Under the pieces are notes generated by a model that made no database searches, was not told where the DNA came from, and worked only from the letters and a program-made list of their open reading frames with translations. From the NCBI GenBank assembly GCA_004356105.1, contig SMYC01000152.1:1-64000 (forward strand): 64,000 nt of DNA, given 5' to 3'. This document shows positions 57,765 to 64,000 of the stretch, one piece after another. How positions within the stretch are numbered: position 1 is the stretch's first letter; the number at the start of each line of letters is the position of its first letter. Position numbers and translations under genes: made by a program. The stretch is from Acidobacteriota bacterium (GTDB taxonomy: Bacteria > Acidobacteriota > Vicinamibacteria > Marinacidobacterales > SMYC01).

Positions 57765-60700
57765 TCAGAAGTTAAATCCTATCCAGAAATCCGTTTTCCA
57801 GCCCTCTACGGTGGTCGCGAAGTCCGTGAGCTTTGACCAGTTGATGTTCATGGGCATCCCGAAAAAATTGAATGAGAGGCCGATTCCGTAAGAGGCCACA
57901 GCATCGCCGAGCCCAAATCCCTCGGAGATACAGGGAGCATTGCCGCCCGGGCCGCAACGGGCTCCGAGTGAGGAAAACCGACGCTCGCTCGAGAAGAGGT
58001 TGAATGTCTGGTCGATGAAGTGGGCGCCACCCATATCTACGAAGAAGATCCCGCGTAGCGGACCGAAAAAGCCTATCGGCGTAATCGCGGCGTCGATGAT
58101 TGGGAAGCGAAGCTCCGCATTGGCGAAAAAGCCCTTATTGCCGACAAAGGACTGGTAATTGTAGCCGCGCATATCACCGTTGCCGCCGAACCAGAACAAG
58201 TCCGGATTCTCGCCGTCACTCCAAAGACCCCGCATCCTGACGGCGAGCAAGCTTCCGCCGCCGATTTGAAAATATTTTCGCGCGTCGATGTCGATCGTCT
58301 GCCGCGAGAGAAACGGGCCGGACGGCGAAATGGACACACCCGCCGATATTGTGCTACCCGCGATGGGGCCAAAATTTCGAAACCGCGTCGTTTCTTGAAC
58401 GAAAGTCGCCGATACGGGTAAAGCCGTGCCGTTGGGGTAGCGTTGAGCGATTGCGTTCTGGAACTGAGCGAAGTCGCCGCCGCCGAAGCCGGTGCCGGAC
58501 GGATTGAGGAGCGGGTTCAGAACCGGGTCTTCGAACCGCGTGCGCTGGCGGATGATACCGGTGGATGCCTCCAAACGCCGGAAACGGCTCAGAGGATAGA
58601 CGGCCGAGATCGTAGCGCCGTATTGCCGGATGGTGGAAATAGAATCCTGCCGTGTAAAGACGTTGCTCCCAGCGAAACCGAAAGGATTCGCAAAGAAGAA
58701 GCTCGTTGTGTCGAAACCTCTGAACGAGTATTGAAGCCTTCCGGCCCGGTTGGTATAACTCCCGAGATAGCTCCGGAACTCGCGCACGGATAACGCGAAG
58801 AACGTGAAGTTTTGATCGCCGAGCACATCGGAGAAACTGATCCCCGTGCCGCCGAAAAAATCGCCACCGGATGTGACACCGACGTTAATCGGCGGCGCAC
58901 CATCGATGTAGAATTTCTCGAACGTTCCTTTCCGGCGCTTGTTCTCGGAAATGATCTGGTGGTTCACCGGCGGCACGAAATCGATCACGGGTCCTTCGGT
59001 GCGCACGATGAGGTCCGAGGAAATCTCTTTGACGGGCTCGTCCATCGGCAGCCTGTACAGGCCGTAATTCCCTTTGTAATAGCTCGTGAACAAGAGGACG
59101 TCTTCGTCCGAACGTGAATCGCCTTTGATGATAGCCGGTGAGAAATTGCCGCCCAGTACGTCGGTATATTGGATGATGTCGCCCGTTTCGACATCCATCG
59201 AACGGATGTTATATATGTCGTCGTCCTCGTTCGATGTGTAGAACATGACACGACCGTCGTCCGAGAAAACCGGCGAGGCGTCGTCATGGGTTCCAAATGT
59301 AATTTGCTCTTTCTTCGACGTATCGTTGAGATTGACACGGTAGATTTTGTCGTAGCCGCTGATGCGCCGGCTGTAATAGAGCCATTCGCCATCCGGCGTG
59401 ACCGTCGGAAATTTGTCGAAGAACTTGTCGTCGGTGACGTTATAGAACTCCTCCGTCTCCATGTCGACACGCCACACATCGCTAATGCCGTCTCGAAGCG
59501 CCGTGAAGTAGGTATATTTTCCTTTTGGCCCGACATGTGGGAAATAGGCTCTGTCGACCGGGACTCGAATGCGCTTCACAACTTTCTCTGTGAGCACGTC
59601 GACGACAATGAGCGCGCGCCGTTTCCCAAAGCGGCCGAAGAACACGATGTGATCTCCGTCCGGGGTCCAGGCGAGGTTGCGTCCGATGAGCGAGTCTTCG
59701 CCGATGAGGCCGACGATGTTCTCGAAAGCACCGGTATATCCCGGCGTCAAATTCTTGATGATTGAGCCATCCGCGGCCGAAAGAAGAATAATGTCGAACT
59801 CGCCCTCTTTGCGGTTGACGCTCATGACCGCGATGATCTCTTTCGAAGGAGACGGCGCAGCCGATAGCGCGGCGACGAAGTTCCCCTTGCGCGGGTCGGG
59901 CGACATGTCCAAGCTGTAATCGTCCGGGATTTCTTTGTCGCGGTAGGGCTTGTATTTGTCGACGAGCCAGCGCTTCCATTCGCGATAGAACTCTTCCGGC
60001 GTCAAGCGAAAGGCTTGCTGATAGACTTCCTCCCCGACGCCGCCGACGACGGCCCGACGCAAAGCAAAGATGAACTGTCGGACGCCCTCTTTGCCGAAGC
60101 GTTCTTCCATAAACGTGAAAACCGACGCTCCGAAACTATAGGCGGCGCGGGCAAATCCGACGTTCAGCGCCTCGAAGCTCGGGATTTGGTCCGTTACGGC
60201 CGCGTCGCGAATGACCATGAGGTCGAGCGGGTCCCACTCGCCCTCCATGTAGGTCGCCATCCCCTCGTCGATCCATACAGGAACAGAACGGCGGAGGAGC
60301 GAACGCGGGATGATGTCGAATTGGAAGATATGGGTCAGCTCGTGGATGAACAGTTCCTGGAGCTCGTCCGGAGGGTTGTCGATGGGGATCACCATCCGGT
60401 CGCGCGACGGCTCGGCGAAGGCACCTACACCCTCGGGGATTTCTATGGGGTACAAGTTCGTCTGAGCGAACTCGGAGAACGTCTTGTAGAGGATGAGCGG
60501 AATGGCGAATGAGATTTCGTGCTTGAGGTCATTCGAGACTTTCTCATAGGCGCTCTCGGCATAGCTGACGAGACGGCCGAGCTCCTGCTCGAACTCGGGA
60601 TAGTAATAGACCTCGAAATGGGGAGACCGATAGACTTCCCACCGATGCTTGTCGTACTTGACCTTGTTCTTGCCGTAAAACTGCGTAAAAGATTGGCCGA

Positions 60701-60779
60701 AGGCCACGACCGTGGACAAAAAAAGCGCAATGATAACGAGCGCCGCTCTTCCCATGATTCCGTTATAGCTTTTCCTCAT
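57765..60779 (-). CDS. Exported peptidase-MA / TolB-like propeller / BamA-like barrel fusion protein
   Basis: The 1004-residue protein starts with a signal sequence (ALVIIALFLSTVVAFGQS). Residues about 35-270 form a gluzincin-like peptidase domain with HELTHIFQFD and the downstream Glu in WIDEGMATYMEGE. Next come WD40/TolB-like propeller repeats (e.g. NLAWTPDGDHIVFF, FPTVTPDGEWLYYS, SPVFSDDGRVMFYTS) to about residue 600, and a C-terminal BamA/Omp85-type barrel ending in Phe (TDFWIGFNF). It should be an outer-membrane protein with a peptidase facing the periplasm. The ATG at 60779 follows GAGGG by six bases and is preferred to 60797. Confidence 0.85.
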   Translation of the reverse strand: MRKSYNGIMGRAALVIIALFLSTVVAFGQSFTQFYGKNKVKYDKHRWEVYRSPHFEVYYYPEFEQELGRLVSYAESAYEKVSNDLKHEISFAIPLILYKTFSEFAQTNLYPIEIPEGVGAFAEPSRDRMVIPIDNPPDELQELFIHELTHIFQFDIIPRSLLRRSVPVWIDEGMATYMEGEWDPLDLMVIRDAAVTDQIPSFEALNVGFARAAYSFGASVFTFMEERFGKEGVRQFIFALRRAVVGGVGEEVYQQAFRLTPEEFYREWKRWLVDKYKPYRDKEIPDDYSLDMSPDPRKGNFVAALSAAPSPSKEIIAVMSVNRKEGEFDIILLSAADGSIIKNLTPGYTGAFENIVGLIGEDSLIGRNLAWTPDGDHIVFFGRFGKRRALIVVDVLTEKVVKRIRVPVDRAYFPHVGPKGKYTYFTALRDGISDVWRVDMETEEFYNVTDDKFFDKFPTVTPDGEWLYYSRRISGYDKIYRVNLNDTSKKEQITFGTHDDASPVFSDDGRVMFYTSNEDDDIYNIRSMDVETGDIIQYTDVLGGNFSPAIIKGDSRSDEDVLLFTSYYKGNYGLYRLPMDEPVKEISSDLIVRTEGPVIDFVPPVNHQIISENKRRKGTFEKFYIDGAPPINVGVTSGGDFFGGTGISFSDVLGDQNFTFFALSVREFRSYLGSYTNRAGRLQYSFRGFDTTSFFFANPFGFAGSNVFTRQDSISTIRQYGATISAVYPLSRFRRLEASTGIIRQRTRFEDPVLNPLLNPSGTGFGGGDFAQFQNAIAQRYPNGTALPVSATFVQETTRFRNFGPIAGSTISAGVSISPSGPFLSRQTIDIDARKYFQIGGGSLLAVRMRGLWSDGENPDLFWFGGNGDMRGYNYQSFVGNKGFFANAELRFPIIDAAITPIGFFGPLRGIFFVDMGGAHFIDQTFNLFSSERRFSSLGARCGPGGNAPCISEGFGLGDAVASYGIGLSFNFFGMPMNINWSKLTDFATTVEGWKTDFWIGFNF

Positions 60780-60958
60780 CGGTTTCCCTCGTGTCATTCG
60801 ATGATGCGATCATTCCCGAAGCTATCGCTTCGTGTTGCCCGACGACGCAAAGCTCAGCGGCGAAAAAAGCCCGGCGCTCGTGAGGCGCGGTGTTCTTCCG
60901 TTGTGATCACAAATGTTTCGACCACCACGTCTTTTTATTATTCACGTTCAGGCAGCAT
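60780..60958. other. Intergenic region with TTGTGATCACAA palindrome
   Basis: The region separates the lipoprotein gene from the barrel fusion gene. It holds no gene. A perfect 12-bp palindrome TTGTGATCACAA at 60901-60912, about 120 bp before the barrel gene start, is a candidate operator; it resembles the CRP/FNR and GntR site style but fits none exactly. Confidence 0.5.
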
Positions 60959-61789
60959 TCATTTCAAGAGAATCCTCGTGCCCCGAAACGTCTGAGGCGA
61001 AAGAATGCTCAAGAAATTTGGTAGAAGCCGATCCATCAGCTCGAAATAGGACGAGAGCGCCGAGGTCTGCTCGTCACGGCCGTAGATAACTTCTTCGGAG
61101 AAGCGCTCACGGTGAATGGTCCGTCCCGTCTCGCCATCGATAAAGTAGAACTCGGCGCTCAAAGTAAAGCCCGTCCGCTCCTGGAACTGCTGACTGCGCT
61201 GCAGCTGGGGCCGGTTGAACGCGTCACGCGTATAGCGATCGCGCCGGGTGAAGCCCGATCGAGACTCGGAGCCGAAACTCAGCTTTCCCGTTACGATGAG
61301 AGGGTTTTGATATTCCTCACCGAGCTGCATCCAATAATCCTCATCTTCGAGAAGCTTGTCCTGCTCGAGATCGATCCACTCTTGCTGAGAAATCTCCTCT
61401 TCACCATCCGCGCGTGCCTTCTCCTCGATCTCTGCGAACTCGATGAGAAGGCCGGCATCCTCGAGCGCCTCTTGCGAGAAGTCGCCGAGAGGCTCGACTT
61501 CCGCGTCGAGCACTTGGAGGTTGGAACGCATACGGAGCTGGTTCCGGAGCAGGCGCACCGTCTCGGAGTCGAGGTCGAGACGCTCGTTCGTCTGCGTCGT
61601 GAAGCTCGCGACGAGAATGCGGTTGAACCGCGAGATGTCGAGCTTGGCGTCGATGGGAACCTCGATGGGCACTTCGTAATACGAAGTGCAGGAAGCCACA
61701 AAAACACCCAGCAATAGGCTAAAGAAGAGCGGGGACCGACGCCGATCAGTTCCGGCGCGCCCGCCTGTCGGATCGCTTTTTTCTCTCAT
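60959..61789 (-). CDS. Outer-membrane-type lipoprotein of unknown function
   Basis: The ATG at 61789 gives a short basic N-terminus, a hydrophobic stretch (LFFSLLLGVFVASC) and a lipobox VASC, so the mature protein starts at that Cys. The 276 residues include an alpha/beta region (FNRILVASFTTQTNERLDLDSETVRLLRNQL), which by eye resembles the CsgG/GNA1162 style of lipoprotein, and an acidic helical segment. No family is assigned. It overlaps the upstream TPR gene by 44 bp and may work with the downstream barrel protein. Confidence 0.75.
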   Translation of the reverse strand: MREKSDPTGGRAGTDRRRSPLFFSLLLGVFVASCTSYYEVPIEVPIDAKLDISRFNRILVASFTTQTNERLDLDSETVRLLRNQLRMRSNLQVLDAEVEPLGDFSQEALEDAGLLIEFAEIEEKARADGEEEISQQEWIDLEQDKLLEDEDYWMQLGEEYQNPLIVTGKLSFGSESRSGFTRRDRYTRDAFNRPQLQRSQQFQERTGFTLSAEFYFIDGETGRTIHRERFSEEVIYGRDEQTSALSSYFELMDRLLPNFLSILSPQTFRGTRILLK

Positions 61790-62129
61790 ACGCTTCTCTG
61801 AAGAGCTCATAGTTCTGGCGGATATATAAGTTAGCGGAATCGAGCTCGAGCGCCCTTTCGTATTCCTCGTTCGCTTCGTCGAACTCACCCGACTGCTCGA
61901 AAGCCACCGCTAAATTGTTCCGGGCGCTGGCGTTATCGGGGTTGAGCTCGATGGCCTTCTCCCAACGATAAGTCGCCTCCCGCCAAAGACCCCGTTGGGC
62001 GACGTCGATACCGAAAGCGACCTGGGCGCGGGATTGATCCTCGCGATCGTCCGCGAGAAGCGGGCAGGTAGCAAGCGCAAGGAGAATTAGGGTTGTGATG
62101 ACAGGCCAAACACGTAAGGACAAATCCAC
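61746..62129 (-). CDS. Exported TPR-repeat protein
   Basis: The 127-residue protein has a signal peptide (VWPVITTLILLALATCPLLA) and two TPR motifs (WREATYRWEKAIELNPDNASARNNLAVAFEQSGEFDEANEEYERALELDS in outline), ending in a basic tail (KKRSDRRARRN). It likely mediates protein contacts in the periplasm. GTG at 62129 or TTG at 62123, which has AGAGG five bases upstream, may be the start. It is the first gene of a TPR-lipoprotein unit upstream of the barrel fusion. Confidence 0.8.
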   Translation of the reverse strand: MDLSLRVWPVITTLILLALATCPLLADDREDQSRAQVAFGIDVAQRGLWREATYRWEKAIELNPDNASARNNLAVAFEQSGEFDEANEEYERALELDSANLYIRQNYELFREAYERKKRSDRRARRN

Positions 62130-62156
62130 CTCTAACTTGCAGAGAATCGCGAGGTT

Positions 62157-62174
62157 CCATCACCCCGGTGATGG
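62157..62174. other. Perfect 18-bp hairpin between the TPR gene and dprA
   Basis: CCATCACCCCGGTGATGG is a perfect palindrome in the 204-bp divergent gap. It may be an operator shared by the two divergent genes; it has no T-tract and is not an obvious terminator. Confidence 0.45.
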
Positions 62175-62333
62175 CGGCGGCTAGGCTTATGGTAGCCCAC
62201 CCCCAAACGCTTCGCAAGCAACTTTAGAAGTCGAGGGAGGGCCAGGAGCTCGTTTCTCGTCATTCTATTCAAGTGTCGGATCCGCATTCCCAAATCGCCA
62301 GACGGGTCCGATTGTCCGCCGGAGACACTATAA

Positions 62334-63419
62334 ATGTCTGTGAAACGCTCCACAACCGAACAAAACGAGCTCATTGCCGCGCTCGCGCTCGCGCGTATCG
62401 AGAGGACGCCCTGCCGGCATCGCGTGGAGCTCGTCCGCCGCGTCGGCTCATGCAAAAAAGCGCTCCACGAGCTCACTTCGCGCCCGGATTCGTTGCTCGA
62501 TCGCGCGCGGCGCGAGCTCGACGCGTTGCACGCCCAGGGTTTCGATGCGCTGGCGCTCACCGATGCGAGCTACCCGCGCCTGCTGAAGATGGCGCTGGAC
62601 CCTCCATTGGCTCTGACCGTCTGGGGTCAGCTCGAGCCGAGCGACGGGCTTTCGCTCTCAATCGTGGGCTCGCGCCGCGCGACCCGCTACGGGCTAGAGA
62701 TGGCAGGACGCCTCGCGGGCGAGCTCGCCTGGGCAGGTCTCACGATCGTGAGCGGGCTCGCACGCGGGATCGACGGCGCGGCACACCGAGGAGCTCTAGA
62801 GCAGCAAGGGAGGACCATCGCGATCCTCGGCTCCGGCTTGAAAAACATCTACCCGAGCGAGCACCGCCGCCTCGCCGAGCAAATCGCTGACAACGGTGCC
62901 GTCCTTTCTGAGTTCGCGACGGCCGAGCCCCCGCGCGCTCGAAACTTTCCGCGGCGCAATCGCATTCTTACAGGGATGACTCTGGGCACAATCGTCGTCG
63001 AAGCCGCGCTCAAGAGTGGGTCGCTCGTTTCCGCGCGACACGCTCTCGAACAAAATCGCGAAGTCTTCGCCGTGCCCGGCCCGGCCCGAGCCGAGAACAG
63101 CGCAGGCGTGCACGCCTTGATCCGCGACGGCGCGACGCTGGTGACGGAAGCTCGAGACGTCGTCGAAGAGCTGCGGCCGGAGATACGCGCGCTGCTTCGC
63201 GAAAGACGCCCCGGCGCCGCTTCAGCGCGGCCCGAGCTCGACGAGCACGAGCGCATGGTTTACACCGAGCTCAGCCGAGCGCAGAGCGCGGTGGATGTCG
63301 ACGCGCTGCTCGAGCGTGTCGACATGCCTACCGAGCGCGCTTTGTCCGTCTTGTGCGGCCTCGAAGTCAAAGGATGGATCTGGAGGCTCGGATCCGGCCT
63401 CTACCAGGTAAAGCCGTAG
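62334..63419 (+). CDS. dprA: DNA processing protein DprA (Smf)
   Basis: DprA loads RecA on incoming single-stranded DNA in transformation. The 361 residues have a SAM-like N-terminal part (RRVGSCKKALHEL), the Rossmann-like core (SIVGSRRATRYGLEMAGRLA, VSGLARGIDGAAHRGAL, FPRRNRILTGM, VVEAALKSGSLVSARHALE) and a C-terminal winged helix ending VKGWIWRLGSGLYQVKP. The ATG is nine bases after GGAG. Its last 65 bases recur, decayed, after lpxC together with the hairpin element that follows dprA. topA is next, a common order. Confidence 0.96.
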   Translation: MSVKRSTTEQNELIAALALARIERTPCRHRVELVRRVGSCKKALHELTSRPDSLLDRARRELDALHAQGFDALALTDASYPRLLKMALDPPLALTVWGQLEPSDGLSLSIVGSRRATRYGLEMAGRLAGELAWAGLTIVSGLARGIDGAAHRGALEQQGRTIAILGSGLKNIYPSEHRRLAEQIADNGAVLSEFATAEPPRARNFPRRNRILTGMTLGTIVVEAALKSGSLVSARHALEQNREVFAVPGPARAENSAGVHALIRDGATLVTEARDVVEELRPEIRALLRERRPGAASARPELDEHERMVYTELSRAQSAVDVDALLERVDMPTERALSVLCGLEVKGWIWRLGSGLYQVKP

Positions 63420-63565
63420 CGCTCGCTGCCCGAAAACCCAAAAGAAAGGAGAGGTGGGGATAGGAGGGGAGGTGGGGATAAAAAAGACAGAACAGATCTT
63501 TGCCTTTATCCCCATATCCCCGTTCTTATCCCCACATCCCCTTGCTCTTTTTGTGCGGCCCCGCG
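63412..63565. repeat. GGGGATA hairpin element, copy 2, between dprA and topA
   Basis: Starting at the dprA stop, AGCCGTAGCGCTCGCTGCCC leads into a hairpin of about 115 nt. GGAGAGGTGGGGATA and GGAGGTGGGGATA in the left arm pair with TATCCCCATATCCCC and TTATCCCCACATCCCC in the right, around GACAGAACAGATCTTTGC. It is near-identical to copy 1 at 49319-49456. It probably ends dprA transcription before the topA promoter. Confidence 0.88.
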
Positions 63566-63607
63566 GGGCCGAAACTGGCACGAGTTTGCGGATCTCAATT
63601 CTTTAGC

Positions 63608-63613
63608 TACACT
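63608..63613 (+). promoter_or_regulatory. Candidate -10 box for a leaderless topA transcript
   Basis: TACACT lies six bases before the topA ATG, with TTTGCG 17 bp further upstream as a weak -35. Transcription would start at or next to the A of ATG. No ribosome-binding sequence precedes the ATG, which fits a leaderless mRNA. Confidence 0.4.
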
Positions 63614-63619
63614 ATTCCC

Positions 63620-64000
63620 ATGGCGAAGTCACTCGTGATCGTGGAATCGCCCGCCAAGGCGAAGACCATCAACAAGTTTCTCGGACGCAATTACATCGTC
63701 CGAGCCTCCATGGGACATGTGCGCGACTTGCCGAAGAGCAAGCTCGGTGTGGATGTCGAGCACGGCTTCGTACCGGACTACGTCGTCATTCCCAAGAAGA
63801 AGAAGATCCTCTCGGAGCTCAAGATCGAGGCGCAGAAGGCCGACGCGATCTACCTCGCTCCAGATCCCGACCGCGAAGGCGAAGCGATCAGCTTCCACCT
63901 GGCCGAAGAGCTCAAAAGCAAGGACAGCAAGATTTACCGTATCCTCTTTAACGAGATCACGAAGAAAGCGATCCAAGAAGCCATCAAGAATCCGCGCCAG
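63620..64000 (+). CDS. topA: DNA topoisomerase I, N-terminal part (3' truncated by window edge)
   Basis: The first 127 codons encode the start of topoisomerase I, which relaxes negative supercoils. The TOPRIM domain is clear: MAKSLVIVESPAKAKTINKF, the ASMGHVRDLPKS segment and the acidic DPDREGEAISFH motif. The rest of the gene, including the catalytic Tyr, lies beyond the window. It follows dprA after the hairpin element. Confidence 0.97.
   Translation, partial: MAKSLVIVESPAKAKTINKFLGRNYIVRASMGHVRDLPKSKLGVDVEHGFVPDYVVIPKKKKILSELKIEAQKADAIYLAPDPDREGEAISFHLAEELKSKDSKIYRILFNEITKKAIQEAIKNPRQ

Noticed and set aside
63222-63581. Minus-strand ORF sharing GDKNGDMGIK and IPTSPPIPTSP with an ORF at 49288-49470
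   Set aside because: The shared peptide is just the translation of the duplicated hairpin repeat; both ORFs lack ribosome sites and family features.

Overview
The window is GC-rich, densely coded chromosomal DNA from a Gram-negative (diderm) bacterium. It carries a complete division and cell-wall (dcw) cluster, lpxC for lipid A synthesis, a LapB-like regulator, a BamA-like barrel protein, lipoproteins, and a MurE with the meso-DAP motif. The mutS2-dnaG-rpoD-tRNA order, the PASTA-tailed FtsI, the DUF1573 protein and the peptidase/beta-propeller/barrel fusion suggest Acidobacteriota, with a Myxococcota/deltaproteobacterial relative as the alternative. This is inference from gene content; no rRNA gene is present to settle it.

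Layout. 1-5.3 kb (+): mutS2 3' end, dnaG, rpoD, a CAU-anticodon tRNA of Ile2 type with a terminator, and a C4 zinc-ribbon coiled-coil protein. 5.3-9.5 kb (-): pgeF, a radical SAM protein, a secreted esterase. 9.5-19.7 kb is the accessory part: an isolated type IV prepilin-like protein, a D-aminoacylase-like amidohydrolase, a membrane sulfatase-like protein, a palindrome-rich intergenic region, a 15-codon leader ORF coupled to a UbiD-family decarboxylase, an ABC substrate-binding protein, a VapBC pair, and the ABC permease and ATPase genes in opposite orientation, led by an acyl-CoA synthetase. 21.8-39.1 kb (-): the dcw cluster, transcribed mraZ-rsmH-ftsL-ftsI-murE-murF-mraY-murD-ftsW-murG-murC-murB-ftsQ-ftsA-ftsZ, with a sigma-70 promoter and three 10-bp-spaced MraZ boxes upstream. 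39.2-47.6 kb: a degenerate YchF-like protein, two polyprenyl-phosphate-type glycosyltransferases, a type IIA topoisomerase pair, a Yip1-family protein and a broken SDR gene. 48-57.6 kb: lpxC, and on the minus strand a ribosome-assembly/envelope series (rplU, rpmA, obgE, rsfS, a sigma-54 activator, a LapA-LapB fusion, comF, an S1/P1-nuclease-like protein, an ECF sigma factor, a STAS protein, a small unknown, DUF1573). 57.7-64 kb: the large peptidase/propeller/barrel protein, a lipoprotein, a TPR protein, dprA and the 5' end of topA.

Most interesting signals. (1) lpxC is preceded by a near-consensus sigma-54 promoter, with three GATACACC-type half-sites about 80-120 bp further upstream, while a sigma-54 activator with an unusual Walker B (DQ for DE) and a LapA-LapB fusion lie 5-7 kb away; this suggests a sigma-54-controlled LPS circuit. 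(2) A roughly 110-nt GGGGATA-rich hairpin occurs twice, after lpxC and after dprA, and the lpxC copy carries a decayed fragment of the dprA 3' end. (3) ftsA has no ATG/GTG/TTG start and appears to start at CTG or ATT. (4) lpxC contains an in-frame 9-bp minisatellite. (5) UbiD is translationally coupled to a leader peptide. (6) A palindromic REP-like family occurs intergenically and as the last codons of comF.

Many starts were moved from the ORF track using Shine-Dalgarno spacing, family N-termini and operon overlaps; each case is stated. All promoter and operator calls were made by eye.
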